From positions 1 to 64,000 of the forward strand of contig NZ_LVJH01000018.1 in the NCBI RefSeq assembly GCF_001637205.1: a DNA stretch of 64,000 nt. The letters are read 5' to 3'. The translations under genes were made by a program, and so were the position numbers. The number at the start of each line of letters is the position of its first letter. Positions within the stretch are counted from its first letter, which is position 1. The stretch is from Paenibacillus glacialis (GTDB taxonomy: Bacteria > Bacillota > Bacilli > Paenibacillales > Paenibacillaceae). Below are positions 1-9,826 of the stretch, one piece after another. The notes beneath the pieces are model-generated. The model searched no databases and was not told the origin of the DNA. It saw only the letters and a program-made list of their open reading frames with translations.

Positions 1-66
1 GTTCAGTTTTCAAAGACCAATAATTTCGCTTTGTCGTTACCAGTGCTTCTCGGTGACAACTTTTAT
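1..66 (-). other. rRNA operon leader with boxA-like element
   Basis: Read on the minus strand, the first 20 bases give TTGGTCTTTGAAAACTGAAC, which resembles the boxA antitermination leader found just upstream of 16S genes in Paenibacillus and Bacillus. It lies directly downstream of a strong minus-strand promoter, so an rRNA operon probably begins just beyond the left edge. lysS next to an rRNA operon matches the B. subtilis rrnW position. The 16S gene itself is not visible. Confidence 0.75.
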
Positions 67-95
67 ATCATATCATGTCCGGTTCGTTTATGCAA
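67..95 (-). promoter_or_regulatory. Sigma-A promoter of the rRNA operon
   Basis: On the minus strand there is a -35 TTGCAT (90-95), a 17-nt spacer and a -10 TATGAT (67-72). It is followed by the boxA-type leader, so it most likely drives an rRNA operon to the left of the window. Confidence 0.75.
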
Positions 96-221
96 GCTTT
101 TTTTCAATTTAAGTTTCATTCGATATTGGCTTGCCGATTCAATAAATGTGTTATTTACTGGCCGGACTAATAATATATCACGTGAAAGAAATGAATGCAA
201 TACTTATTTTAAAATAAAACT

Positions 222-241
222 CCCCGCAACAAGCTGCGGGG
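222..241 (-). terminator. Rho-independent terminator hairpin before the rRNA promoter
   Basis: A 7-bp perfect stem (CCCCGCA/TGCGGGG) has a 6-nt loop and is followed on the minus strand by a T-rich tail. It is the second hairpin after lysS and would isolate the rRNA promoter from upstream read-through. Confidence 0.7.
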
Positions 242-291
242 TATCTTAGCAGGTGGATTCGCTTTGCTCACTTAGATTGAATTTGAAGCAT

Positions 292-377
292 TCTATCTAA
301 ATTGAAGCACCGTTTGCGTTCACAAGCTCAATCATTTCTTAAGAGAATCATAAATACGGGTAGTTCAATCTATATAG
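292..377 (-). repeat. Degenerate inner-type palindromic repeat
   Basis: A diverged copy of the 88-bp inner repeat. It keeps the terminal CTATC/GTTCAATCTATATAG arms and the central AATCATTTCTTAAGAGAATCAT core. Unlike the nested copies, it sits beside an outer repeat rather than inside it. Confidence 0.6.
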
Positions 378-385
378 CTACACAA

Positions 386-480
386 GAAGAAACGGCTACA
401 TCGTCCCTTAAGGACGGGTATGCTCTCTTTGGAAATATAAGATGTAGCGTATTAAGTGAAACTTATACTTTCTTATTTAA
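386..480 (+). repeat. Outer two-hairpin repeat, copy next to lysS terminator
   Basis: It contains the first hairpin (CGTCCCTTAAGGACG) and the second module from AAATATAAG to a shortened CTTATTT end. That end abuts the U-tract of the lysS terminator. No inner insert is present. Confidence 0.8.
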
Positions 481-490
481 AAAAAAGAAA

Positions 491-524
491 ACCGACCAAC
501 CTTCCAAGGGAAAGTTAAGCCGGT
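491..524 (-). terminator. lysS terminator
   Basis: An imperfect stem from ACCG to CGGT, with an inner GGAAGGTT/AACTTTCC pairing, is followed on the minus strand by a run of T residues (478-490). It lies 46 bp after the lysS stop codon. Confidence 0.75.
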
Positions 525-569
525 ACTCCACGAACTATTTATCTTACTGAACTCTTAACCCACCCATAC

Positions 570-2105
<1,536 letters not shown>

Positions 2106-2150
2106 TTACGATTTAGCCATTGTTTTGACTGTTGTATATCTTTACTTATC

Positions 2151-2179
2151 ATTATAAGACTGTTTCATCCATTTGAAAA
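2151..2179 (-). promoter_or_regulatory. Probable sigma-A promoter of lysS
   Basis: A -35 TTTTCA (2174-2179), a 17-nt spacer and a perfect -10 TATAAT (2151-2156) lie about 70 bp upstream of the lysS start. Confidence 0.6.
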
Positions 2180-2231
2180 AGCTTCGCGTTCCTTATGTCG
2201 ACGAGTTACCCATATCTGGTATTCATATATC

Positions 2232-2335
2232 CAAGTAAAACCGGCTGTTCCCTCCTTTTTCAAGGATGGTATCCGTCTCTCGCGGAAATATAAGGAAAAG
2301 CGTATCAAGTGAAACTTATACTTTCTTATATTTTA
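2232..2335 (+). repeat. Outer two-hairpin repeat, copy next to greA terminator
   Basis: Runs from CAAGTAAAACCGGCT through the AAGGA hairpin and AAATATAAGG to CTTATATTT. It lacks the inner insert: GTATCAAGTGAAACTT is continuous. The CTTATATTT end touches the greA terminator. Confidence 0.85.
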
Positions 2336-2338
2336 AAA

Positions 2339-2362
2339 AAGGCTTCCCTTGGGAAGCCTTTT
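2339..2362 (-). terminator. greA terminator (bidirectional)
   Basis: A perfect hairpin AAGGCTTCCC/GGGAAGCCTT is flanked by A and T tracts, 18 bp after the greA stop codon. Confidence 0.9.
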
Positions 2363-2379
2363 AAAACAATCCTCAGTCA

Positions 2380-2859
2380 TTATACCTTACGGATGTCAAT
2401 AATCTTATATTGAACAACACCTTGTGGAACATTAACATCAACAATGGCTCCTCTTTGCTTACCAAGAATAGCCTTACCAACCGGACTCTCGTTGGATATT
2501 TTGTTGTTTAGCGGATCAGACTCAGCTGTACCTACGATTAAGTATTCCACCGTGTCTCCAAACTCCACATCTTCAACAGTAACCGTAACACCAACACTTA
2601 CAAAATCCGTATTAATATCATCATTGTTAATGATGCGAGCATTACGCAATAATTTCTCAAGCGTAATCACGCGTCCTTCAATAAAGGCTTGTTCATTCTT
2701 AGCATCTTCATATTCGGAGTTCTCACTAATATCGCCATAACCAATGGCGACTTTTATCCGTTCAGCAACCTCACGACGCTTTACAGATTTGTGGTGCTCT
2801 AGCTCATCCTCTAATTTCTTAAGACCTTCTTGTGTAAGAATGACTTCTTTATCGCTCAT
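2380..2859 (-). CDS. greA: Transcription elongation factor GreA
   Basis: Binds the RNA polymerase secondary channel and stimulates cleavage of backtracked transcripts. The 159-residue product has an N-terminal antiparallel coiled coil (about 1-75), containing [18 protein letters not shown] with the acidic tip residues, and a C-terminal FKBP-like domain ending in [15 protein letters not shown]. The SD is AGGAG. It has a consensus promoter (TTGACA-17-TATACT) about 135 bp upstream and its own terminator, so it is probably monocistronic. It sits between dusB and lysS, where B. subtilis has no greA. Confidence 0.97.
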   Translation of the reverse strand: MSDKEVILTQEGLKKLEDELEHHKSVKRREVAERIKVAIGYGDISENSEYEDAKNEQAFIEGRVITLEKLLRNARIINNDDINTDFVSVGVTVTVEDVEFGDTVEYLIVGTAESDPLNNKISNESPVGKAILGKQRGAIVDVNVPQGVVQYKIIDIRKV

Positions 2860-2993
2860 TAACCGATTCTCCTGTCATGTGAATATTTTAAATGATTACC
2901 TATACTTATGAAAACCACTATATGCAAATCTTGAGGAATCAGAACATTCCTCTGCTGCTGAGATTAACAATTGAGTCGAATTTATACTGCAAA

Positions 2994-3022
2994 AGTATAT
3001 GGTAACCATTTCAAAATGTCAA
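2994..3022 (-). promoter_or_regulatory. Sigma-A promoter of greA
   Basis: A perfect -35 TTGACA (3017-3022), a 17-nt spacer and a -10 TATACT (2994-2999) on the minus strand. Confidence 0.85.
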
Positions 3023-3049
3023 TGCAGTTCCATCGTAACCCATTCAAGA

Positions 3050-4072
3050 TTATTTCATAGCTGCGAAGACAGCTGATAAATCACCATTAGTCTCGCCTTC
3101 TTCGTTCAGTCCTGCAACGAAGTCTTCTAGAATTTTCACCATTTCATCTCGTCTAGTTTCTTCCATGATGATATCCTTGACCCGTGCAGAACCTTTTAGT
3201 CCCTTCAAATACCAAGCTATATGCTTACGCATTTCACGAACAGCGATATGCTCGCCTCTCATAGCTATTAAACGGTCCATGTGAAGAATAGCGATTTTAA
3301 TCTTCTCTTCAGCGGATGGGTCTGCCACAAGCTCCCCTGTTTGCAGATACTGAATCGTGCGATATAACATCCAAGGGTTACCAAGTGCCCCTCGACCAAT
3401 CATAACGCCATCGCATCCGGTCTGATCCAACATCCGACGCGCGTCTTCTGGCGTAACAACATCGCCGTTACCTATAACTGGAATACCCACAGATTGTTTC
3501 ACATCTCTAATAATGTCCCAGTTCGCATGCCCCGTATAGTGTTGTTCTCTTGTTCTGCCATGAATACTAACTCCCTTACCACCTGCGCGTTCGATCGCTT
3601 GAGCATTCTCTATAGCATAGATATGCTCACTATCCCAACCCGTACGCATCTTCACCGTAACTGGTTTACCTACGGCATCTACAACAGCAGACACCATTTC
3701 GTATATCTTATTTGGATCCAAAAGCCAACGAGCTCCTGCGTCAATCTTAGTCACTTTTGGAGCAGGGCACCCCATATTAATATCAATAATATCAGCATTG
3801 GTTTCTTTATCTACGACTTTGGCTGCTTCTACCAGAGATTCACGGTCTCCCCCAAAAATCTGTAAACTTAGCGGCTTCTCCCGTTCGTCAACAAACAGCA
3901 TGTCATGGGTACGTTTATTACCATGGACAATGGCCTTTCCACTAACCATTTCCGCGCATACCAATCCCGCGCCAAAATCTTTGGCGATCAAGCGGAATGC
4001 TGGATTGCACACTCCTGCCATGGGGGCAAGCACGACTTGGTTCTTCATTTCAATATCGCCAATCTTTAACAT
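3050..4072 (-). CDS. dusB: tRNA-dihydrouridine synthase, DusB type
   Basis: An FMN- and NADPH-dependent enzyme that reduces uridine to dihydrouridine in tRNA D-loops. The TIM-barrel N terminus has APMAGVCNPAFR. The catalytic cysteine lies in DINMGCPAPKVTK, and the phosphate-binding region ends in GRGALGNPW. I choose the ATG at 4072 (340 aa), which is preceded by TTGGAGG at 8 nt. An in-frame TTG 15 bp upstream overlaps that SD and is unlikely to be the start. B. subtilis has a homologue (yacF) in the same place between yazB and lysS. Two tandem 63-bp stem-loop repeats lie immediately upstream of the SD. Confidence 0.95.
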   Translation of the reverse strand: MLKIGDIEMKNQVVLAPMAGVCNPAFRLIAKDFGAGLVCAEMVSGKAIVHGNKRTHDMLFVDEREKPLSLQIFGGDRESLVEAAKVVDKETNADIIDINMGCPAPKVTKIDAGARWLLDPNKIYEMVSAVVDAVGKPVTVKMRTGWDSEHIYAIENAQAIERAGGKGVSIHGRTREQHYTGHANWDIIRDVKQSVGIPVIGNGDVVTPEDARRMLDQTGCDGVMIGRGALGNPWMLYRTIQYLQTGELVADPSAEEKIKIAILHMDRLIAMRGEHIAVREMRKHIAWYLKGLKGSARVKDIIMEETRRDEMVKILEDFVAGLNEEGETNGDLSAVFAAMK

Positions 4073-4086
4073 GTGATGAACCTCCA

Positions 4087-4212
4087 AGTTTTTATTGTAT
4101 TACTACATGATCTACTTCGATAAAAACTCGCATCGGAAGCATAATCTTAAGTTTTTATTGTGTTACTTCTTGATTCACTTCGAAAAACTCGCAACGAAAA
4201 GAACAATCCGTT
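4087..4212 (-). repeat. Tandem pair of 63-bp stem-loop repeats upstream of dusB
   Basis: Two head-to-tail units (4087-4149 and 4150-4212) share AGTTTTTATTGT and the ACTTCGA/AAAACTCGCA segments. Each can fold by pairing AGTTTTTAT with ATAAAAACT. The first unit ends in the dusB SD. The units resemble the pair in front of pabB. Confidence 0.75.
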
Positions 4213-4279
4213 ATCATGCTGCATCCTACACAAATATTTGCCGGGAACTAGTTATCGTTGCGAGTATCCAAATTACATA

Positions 4280-4489
4280 CTATGACGAAATATTCATTAG
4301 TTCAGAAATCGAGATATCCAAAACTCCTGCAATTTTACTTAAAATTTGATCTTCTACATGACGATTACCTCGTTCAATTTCTCCTAAAACAGCAAGAGAT
4401 ATTCCCATCTTAGAAGCTAGCTCTTGTTGGGTGTATCCTTTTAGTTTTCTGAAAGCGCGGATTCGGGCTGCCAGTTGTAAGTTCTCCAT
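4280..4489 (-). CDS. yazB: Small XRE-family helix-turn-helix protein YazB
   Basis: A 69-residue protein consisting almost only of a Cro/C1-type DNA-binding domain. The helix-turn-helix is around GYTQQELASKMGISLAVLGE. The target is unknown in any species. The ATG lies inside the 3' end of folK, giving a 49-bp overlap in a different frame, with GGAAGGG as SD. Its place between folK and dusB matches B. subtilis. Translation is probably coupled to folK. Confidence 0.9.
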   Translation of the reverse strand: MENLQLAARIRAFRKLKGYTQQELASKMGISLAVLGEIERGNRHVEDQILSKIAGVLDISISELMNISS

Positions 4490-4989
4490 AGTTGTATCCC
4501 TTCCTTTCCTTCCAGTCTCTCCAGAGCTGTCTTTACCACGATATGCAAACCAGAGGTTTCTTCAGAAGGTACAATATCACGCAACGGGACGAGGACAAAT
4601 GCTCGTTCTTCCATCCGTGGATGAGGCACAATAAGGTCTGGTGTATTCTCAACCACTCCATCCATCCATAGAAGGTCTAAATCTACGGTACGAGGTCCCC
4701 AGTGGATGTGCCGTACACGACCCAGTTCTCGTTCAATCTCTTGCATGACTTTTAAAAGATCATGAGGATTTAGATCGGTGTTCACGGCAACGACCATATT
4801 GAGAAAATAGGGCTGATCTATAAAACCTACGGGCTCAGTCTCATAAAGATTGGAGCCTCGGAGGACGATAATCTGTTGATGCATATGGAGACGATTTACG
4901 GCTTCCATCAAGGTTCCTTCGCGGTCACCTAAATTAGCCCCTAAAGCAATATAAGCCTCTGATGACTCAGAGGTGGAATGTAACTTCAT
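4441..4989 (-). CDS. folK: 2-amino-4-hydroxy-6-hydroxymethyldihydropteridine pyrophosphokinase
   Basis: Transfers pyrophosphate from ATP to 6-hydroxymethyl-dihydropterin, the step before FolP. Visible motifs are IALGANLGDREG at the N terminus, the ETEPVGFIDQPYFLN region and the Mg/ATP-binding GPRTVDLDLLWMDG near residue 100. The 182-residue length is slightly longer than usual because of a C-terminal extension. That extension is also where yazB begins in another frame. It is separated from folB by only 9 bp. Confidence 0.97.
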   Translation of the reverse strand: MKLHSTSESSEAYIALGANLGDREGTLMEAVNRLHMHQQIIVLRGSNLYETEPVGFIDQPYFLNMVVAVNTDLNPHDLLKVMQEIERELGRVRHIHWGPRTVDLDLLWMDGVVENTPDLIVPHPRMEERAFVLVPLRDIVPSEETSGLHIVVKTALERLEGKEGIQLWRTYNWQPESALSEN

Positions 4990-4998
4990 GATGGATTC

Positions 4999-5361
4999 TC
5001 ACTTTCTTGTTCTGGACAGCTCCACCGTAACACCTTGAAAATGAATGTCGAACGGAGGATGCGGTTTGGTCACTTTGACCGTTAATGCATTGATTCTAGT
5101 ATAAGTGTCTAATAACGAGGATGCAATGGCTTCTCCTAAAGCTTCGATTAATTTGAAAGACTTGTTCTCAACTATTTCCTTCACAAGAACATGAATATCA
5201 GCATAATTAATTGTTTTCGTTAAATCATCCTGTTCTCCCGCTTCGCGAAGATCCATGTCTAGCTCTAAATCAATGTAGTAACGTTGTCCAAGTCTTCTCT
5301 CTTCTTCGAAGACCCCATGGTATCCGTAATACTCCATCCGGTGCATAACCATTTTATCCAT
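4999..5361 (-). CDS. folB: Dihydroneopterin aldolase
   Basis: Converts 7,8-dihydroneopterin to 6-hydroxymethyl-dihydropterin and glycolaldehyde. The 120-residue length is typical. Hallmarks are YHGVFEEERRLGQRYYID near the N terminus, the TINYADI substrate segment, FKLIEALGEAIA with the conserved Glu, and KPHPPFDIHFQGV near the C terminus. It lies between folP and folK in the folate operon. Confidence 0.97.
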   Translation of the reverse strand: MDKMVMHRMEYYGYHGVFEEERRLGQRYYIDLELDMDLREAGEQDDLTKTINYADIHVLVKEIVENKSFKLIEALGEAIASSLLDTYTRINALTVKVTKPHPPFDIHFQGVTVELSRTRK

Positions 5362-5402
5362 CTTGAAATACCACTCCTCTAAATGTTCTATTGTGTACTA
5401 GA

Positions 5403-6254
5403 TTATTGTTCAATCAATGCTCCATACATCATAGCGTCGCACATTTGTACGGTTCGTTGTATAGAAGACACATCGTGTACCCTCACGATTTGGCAACCTT
5501 GTGCAATGCCGAAGGCTACCGTCGCTGCTGTTCCCTCTATGACATCATCCACGGGAAGATCCAGAGCAGTACGGATAAACTTCTTGCGAGATGTGGCAAG
5601 CAATACTGGATATCCCAGTTGAGCTAATACATCAAGCTCCACCATAACACGCATGTTCTCGACATAATCTTTAGCGAAACCGATTCCAGGGTCCAAAATA
5701 ATATTGTCCGCTTTTACACCTGCTTGAAGTGCTAGATTGATGCTTTCTTTCAAATCCTGAATCATATCTGGAATCAGGTTAGTATAATTCCGATCGTGGC
5801 GATTATGCATCAGAATAATAGGAACAGAGAGTTCTGCTGCCGTAGATAACATCTGAGGATCGCCTATCCCCCTCCAAATATCATTAATGATATGAGCACC
5901 TGCATGAACCGCTTGCCGGGCTACCTCTGCTTTATACGTATCTACTGAAATAGGGATATGCGGAGCTACGCGATGAATCGCTTCTATGACAGGAATAACC
6001 CGTGCCAGTTCATCTTCTAGCCCAACCTCAACCGAGCCAGGTCGAGTTGACTCCCCACCTATATCAATCAGGTCAGCCCCATCTTCCACCATCTGAAGCG
6101 CATGTTGCACAGCAAGTTCCGTATTCGTATATTGTCCACCATCAGAGAAGGAATCCGGCGTAACATTTAATATCCCCATAATAAGCGTGGATTGGCCTAG
6201 TTTTAATTCCGTTTCTCCACAAGAGTAAGTTCGTTCATAGATCATCGTCTTCAT
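5403..6254 (-). CDS. folP: Dihydropteroate synthase
   Basis: Condenses p-aminobenzoate with the pterin pyrophosphate made by FolK; this enzyme is the sulfonamide target. The 283-residue TIM barrel has MGILNVTPDSFSDGGQ near the N terminus, GGESTRPGS in the second loop and DPGIGFAKD further on. The ATG starts directly after the pabC stop codon (TAA-ATG), which suggests coupled translation. A second in-frame ATG three codons in is also possible. Its substrates are supplied by the adjoining pab genes and folB/folK. Confidence 0.97.
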   Translation of the reverse strand: MKTMIYERTYSCGETELKLGQSTLIMGILNVTPDSFSDGGQYTNTELAVQHALQMVEDGADLIDIGGESTRPGSVEVGLEDELARVIPVIEAIHRVAPHIPISVDTYKAEVARQAVHAGAHIINDIWRGIGDPQMLSTAAELSVPIILMHNRHDRNYTNLIPDMIQDLKESINLALQAGVKADNIILDPGIGFAKDYVENMRVMVELDVLAQLGYPVLLATSRKKFIRTALDLPVDDVIEGTAATVAFGIAQGCQIVRVHDVSSIQRTVQMCDAMMYGALIEQ

Positions 6255-7139
6255 TTAGGTAATGCCTGCTTTCTCTCGATATAATTGTAGAAGTCTAGTT
6301 GTTGTAGGTCCAGCAGTGCCACTACCTATCGTTATGTGGGAGCCGTCCTCCAATAGAAGTGTCGTTATAGGTACAAGCTCTTGAATAGAGCTTGTCATCC
6401 ATATTTCTTCGGCATTCGCCAAATCATCCCATGTATACCGACCTTCCTCACAATGTAGGCCGATGTCCAAGGAGAGTTCCATCACGAGTTCCCTAGTAAT
6501 TCCCGGTAGTATACCGGTATCTAGATGGGGCGTATAAAGAGAACCTTGTCGAACAAAAAACAAATTGCTGACTATCCCTTCTGCCACATAACCCTGTCCA
6601 TTCAACATAAGTCCTTCCGATGAATGCCGAGATGTAGCAGAATAAGACATCAATTCCCTTTTCGCTAATATATTATTCATATAGTGAAGCGATTTAAACC
6701 GGACTGGACCCTCAGGTGTATTACGACGAGTGTGTAATTTTTGCAGTCCCTTTCCATCACGGTAAAGATCAGAAGGCATTCTAGGAAGCTCTTTAACGAT
6801 AAGGAAGTGATTAGGGTTACAATAGTCTTCCGTAGGCAACCCCAGCACACCCTCACCCGCGCTAACCGTATATCGAATATACGCCTCATCTAATCCGTTG
6901 GCTGTCATCAGACTAGCAATCCATGCAGATGTAGCTTCTAGATCAATTTCATAAGGAATACCTAGATAACGACAATCTTCGGAGAGTCTTTTTAGGTGTC
7001 TATCCAACAGAAATGGTACGCCACCATAAGTACGAAACGTCTCGAACAAGCCCATCCCATAAAGAAACCCGTGATCCATCACAGACACCTTAGCATGCAT
7101 AGCATCTACAATGCCGTAATTCATTCCGATAAAGGTCAT
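6255..7139 (-). CDS. pabC: 4-amino-4-deoxychorismate lyase
   Basis: A PLP fold-type IV enzyme that splits aminodeoxychorismate into p-aminobenzoate and pyruvate. The 294-residue protein has the N-terminal [17 protein letters not shown], the PLP-lysine region [13 protein letters not shown], and [20 protein letters not shown] and [11 protein letters not shown] typical of this family. Branched-chain aminotransferases share the fold, but the context settles the function. The start overlaps the pabA stop in an ATGA junction. Confidence 0.95.
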   Translation of the reverse strand: MTFIGMNYGIVDAMHAKVSVMDHGFLYGMGLFETFRTYGGVPFLLDRHLKRLSEDCRYLGIPYEIDLEATSAWIASLMTANGLDEAYIRYTVSAGEGVLGLPTEDYCNPNHFLIVKELPRMPSDLYRDGKGLQKLHTRRNTPEGPVRFKSLHYMNNILAKRELMSYSATSRHSSEGLMLNGQGYVAEGIVSNLFFVRQGSLYTPHLDTGILPGITRELVMELSLDIGLHCEEGRYTWDDLANAEEIWMTSSIQELVPITTLLLEDGSHITIGSGTAGPTTTRLLQLYREKAGIT

Positions 7140-7717
7140 GCTTTCTTTACTAGAGACTGCTTAAGAAAGTTACGAAGCATTTGATGTCCATGGTCAGTAA
7201 TAATCGATTCAGGATGAAATTGTACACCCTCAATTGGGTATTCCTTGTGACGTAGCCCCATAATCTCGCCTTCTTCCGTCTCCGCTGTAATCTCTAGACA
7301 ATCAGGCAAGCTCTCCCGCTCCACCAACAATGAATGGTATCTAGTAGCTGTAAAAGGTGAAGGTAGTCCTTCGAATACAGAAGTACCCTTATGATGCATC
7401 TGCGAGGTCTTACCATGCATTAACCGCTCTGCACGTATAACTTTCCCTCCGAAAGCTTGACCAATTGCTTGATGTCCCAAACATACGCCGAAGATTGGAA
7501 TGATTCCCTTGAATTGCTGAATCACTTCAAGACTAATACCTGCTTCGTTAGGTGTACAGGGCCCTGGAGAGATCAAGATATGATCTGGTGCAAGTTTCTT
7601 AATACCCTCGATATCAATCTCATCATTGCGATATACTTTTACCTCCTGACCTAATTCACCCAAGTACTGAACCAAATTGTAAGTAAATGAATCATAGTTA
7701 TCGAGTACTAATATCAT
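7136..7717 (-). CDS. pabA: Aminodeoxychorismate/anthranilate synthase glutaminase subunit
   Basis: A class I glutamine amidotransferase that supplies ammonia to PabB. The 193-residue product has [12 protein letters not shown], the catalytic cysteine in [12 protein letters not shown] and the His-Glu pair in GVQFHPESI. In B. subtilis the equivalent subunit serves both folate and tryptophan synthesis; no trp genes are seen here, so a dual role is possible but not shown. An 87-bp gap separates it from pabB. Confidence 0.95.
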   Translation of the reverse strand: MILVLDNYDSFTYNLVQYLGELGQEVKVYRNDEIDIEGIKKLAPDHILISPGPCTPNEAGISLEVIQQFKGIIPIFGVCLGHQAIGQAFGGKVIRAERLMHGKTSQMHHKGTSVFEGLPSPFTATRYHSLLVERESLPDCLEITAETEEGEIMGLRHKEYPIEGVQFHPESIITDHGHQMLRNFLKQSLVKKA

Positions 7718-7804
7718 GAGTATATCCCCCTTGTACGCCGCTATATAAATTGAGCTAAAGAGCGTCCTGCAATCACTCGTAGGTAACGCAGTCTTTCTTT
7801 CAAT

Positions 7805-9436
7805 CTATCTACTTACGGCTATTTCCTCTTCACTACATAACACTGCCTTAATCATAGCCTTAGCTTTATTATGGCACTCGCGATATTCACGATAAGGATC
7901 TGAGTCCACCACAATACCTGCTCCAGCTTGAATGTAGCCTTTTCCGTCAAGTACGGCTAATGTTCTTATAATGATATTTAATTCCATATTACCATTATAG
8001 TCAATCCACCCCATAGATCCCGTATAGGGTCCACGGCGGACAGGTTCAAGTTCTTCTATAATTTCCATCGTTCGAATCTTAGGAGCGCCCGTAATCGTTC
8101 CTCCCGGAAAAAGAGCCGCAATCACTTCATAAACATCTTTCCCCGATGCTAGGCTGCCCTCTATTTGAGAGACGAGGTGCATGACATGCGAATAATATTC
8201 GATCGTCATTAGTTCAGGAACATGTACGGAACCATATGCCGCTATACGACCAATATCATTGCGTTCCAGATCAACTAACATGATATGCTCTGCACGCTCT
8301 TTTTCGTTCGTATAGAGCTCATTTGCCATCGCAGCGTCTTCATCCGTTGTAATCCCTCTTCGTCTTGTACCCGCAATAGGACGAGCGCTCACCTTATCCC
8401 CGTGTAACTTCACCAACAATTCGGGCGAACCACTAACTAAGGAGAAATCCGGTGATCTAAGCAAACCCATATACGGGGAAGGATTCAATAGGCGAAGCCA
8501 TTCATAAATTTGTTCTGGTTGTGAGTGTAATTCTTTCTCCTGCCGCAGCGATAGATTAACTTGAAAGACGTCTCCTTGCCGAATATATTCCTGAATCCGT
8601 AACACTGCTTTCTCAAAAGATTCTTGTGAAAAGTGTGCTGTCATTCCTGGCCATGTCTCCTGCGAGGAGCTGCTCCCCTGTTCAATCCGTTCACGCTCTT
8701 CCATCTTGTCCAATTGAAGTAGGCGATGATTCCGCTCTGATTCTCCACGGGGTGCTCCATCAGATCCTATTTCGCTAAAGGAAGCCCATAGCGCCATCAT
8801 GCCCAGGGATCTCTCTTGAGCCTTCTTATACAGCGTCTCCAACATGAAGTCGATACTATCATTCAAAGGTAATGTTTTTTCGGGCATAGATTGATCTACT
8901 TTGTTTAAAGGCATATGAACTGCACAATAAACAACCTGATCCTGATTATCATAAATCCATACTTCATCCATTCTCATCCACATATAATCAGGAAATGATG
9001 GCTCATCCTCTGCCCATGAAGGGAGTCTCTCTAAAGAACGAGCGACATCATACCCCATAAATCCAACGCACCCTCCTAGGAAGGGAGGATAGTCCTCATT
9101 TGCAATTTGAGGAGAATGATAAGGAGCCCTCCATTGCTCTAAGACTTGTAAGGGAGCTCCCTCAATAATATCCGTCTCACCCGTTCGAGGATTAACCAAC
9201 CTCGCTTCGTCTCCTTTTCCTGATATAACAGAAATGGGATTAAGCCCTAAATACGTATAGCGACCACTCTTACCGCTCTCAAGCACGACAGCATAAGGTG
9301 ATGAGGCCTCCCATGCTCGAGTCCAAGCTTGTGGTAGATCCTCTCCCTTCATCCGTACAAGATAAGGCAGTACGCTCCACCCCTCCGTTGACCAATGTTC
9401 CCACTGTGTAAGTGAAGTTAGCACATTTGTTGTCAC
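7805..9436 (-). CDS. pabB: Aminodeoxychorismate synthase component I
   Basis: Converts chorismate and ammonia to 4-amino-4-deoxychorismate with PabA. The 543-residue chorismate-binding enzyme has an N-terminal lobe, a low-complexity linker near residues 230-260, then FQVNLSLRQ, RPIAGTRRRG, VDLERNDIGRIA and PGGTITGAPK. PIAGT also occurs in TrpE, so family alone would not decide; the pabA-pabC-fol neighbours point to PabB. The GTG start has AGGAGG 8 nt upstream. Two tandem 65-bp stem-loop repeats precede the SD. It is the first gene of the folate cluster. Confidence 0.93.
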   Translation of the reverse strand: MTTNVLTSLTQWEHWSTEGWSVLPYLVRMKGEDLPQAWTRAWEASSPYAVVLESGKSGRYTYLGLNPISVISGKGDEARLVNPRTGETDIIEGAPLQVLEQWRAPYHSPQIANEDYPPFLGGCVGFMGYDVARSLERLPSWAEDEPSFPDYMWMRMDEVWIYDNQDQVVYCAVHMPLNKVDQSMPEKTLPLNDSIDFMLETLYKKAQERSLGMMALWASFSEIGSDGAPRGESERNHRLLQLDKMEERERIEQGSSSSQETWPGMTAHFSQESFEKAVLRIQEYIRQGDVFQVNLSLRQEKELHSQPEQIYEWLRLLNPSPYMGLLRSPDFSLVSGSPELLVKLHGDKVSARPIAGTRRRGITTDEDAAMANELYTNEKERAEHIMLVDLERNDIGRIAAYGSVHVPELMTIEYYSHVMHLVSQIEGSLASGKDVYEVIAALFPGGTITGAPKIRTMEIIEELEPVRRGPYTGSMGWIDYNGNMELNIIIRTLAVLDGKGYIQAGAGIVVDSDPYREYRECHNKAKAMIKAVLCSEEEIAVSR

Positions 9437-9452
9437 TTTGTTTCCTCCTAAA

Positions 9453-9582
9453 AGTCTTTTTGAGCAACACTTCCTGTTCGACTTCGTAAAAAAGACTTAC
9501 TTCGGAAGCATACGTTTAGTCTTTTTGACCAACGCTTGCTGTCTTGCTTCGAAAAAAAGACTTACTTCGAAAGCATATGCAT
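9453..9582 (-). repeat. Tandem pair of 65-bp stem-loop repeats upstream of pabB
   Basis: Units at 9453-9517 and 9518-9582 share AGTCTTTTTGA, GCTTCG or ACTTCG, AAAAGACTTACTTCG and AAGCATA. AGTCTTTTT can pair with AAAAAGACT across each unit. A third AGTCTT start follows at 9583. The pair abuts the pabB SD. Confidence 0.8.
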
Positions 9583-9758
9583 AGTCTTCTTTTATCCTTA
9601 CTTACTATTCATCTTCATAAAAACATACTTTCGCTAGCTTTATCATATTGTATAAGCACTGTTCCCTGCTTTATTTCGTTAAAGTAATCTTAAACTGGTT
9701 GTCAGTATACTTTAGTTATAGCTATTTTGAAAAGACCTTATCCATTGAATAGTATAAA

Positions 9759-9794
9759 AAACCCCATTGCCAATATTAAAGGCAATAGGGGTTT
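9759..9794 (-). terminator. cysK terminator
   Basis: A long stem AAACCCCATTGCC/GGCAATAGGGGTTT with a short AT-rich loop is followed on the minus strand by TTTTTT. The 170 bp between it and the pabB repeats hold AT-rich sequence; no convincing promoter was identified there. Confidence 0.9.
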
Positions 9795-9826
9795 GACTCA
9801 AATTATATTGAATTGGATAGCCAGTA

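Noticed and set aside
31..249. Plus-strand frame at the left edge
   Set aside because: It covers the minus-strand rRNA promoter, leader and terminator hairpin and has no SD.
4095..4349. Plus-strand frame over the tandem repeats upstream of dusB
   Set aside because: Repetitive AT-rich DNA without SD; antisense to yazB at its end.
9453..9582. CRISPR array from regularly spaced repeats
   Set aside because: Only two units in direct contact, no unique spacers and no cas genes.
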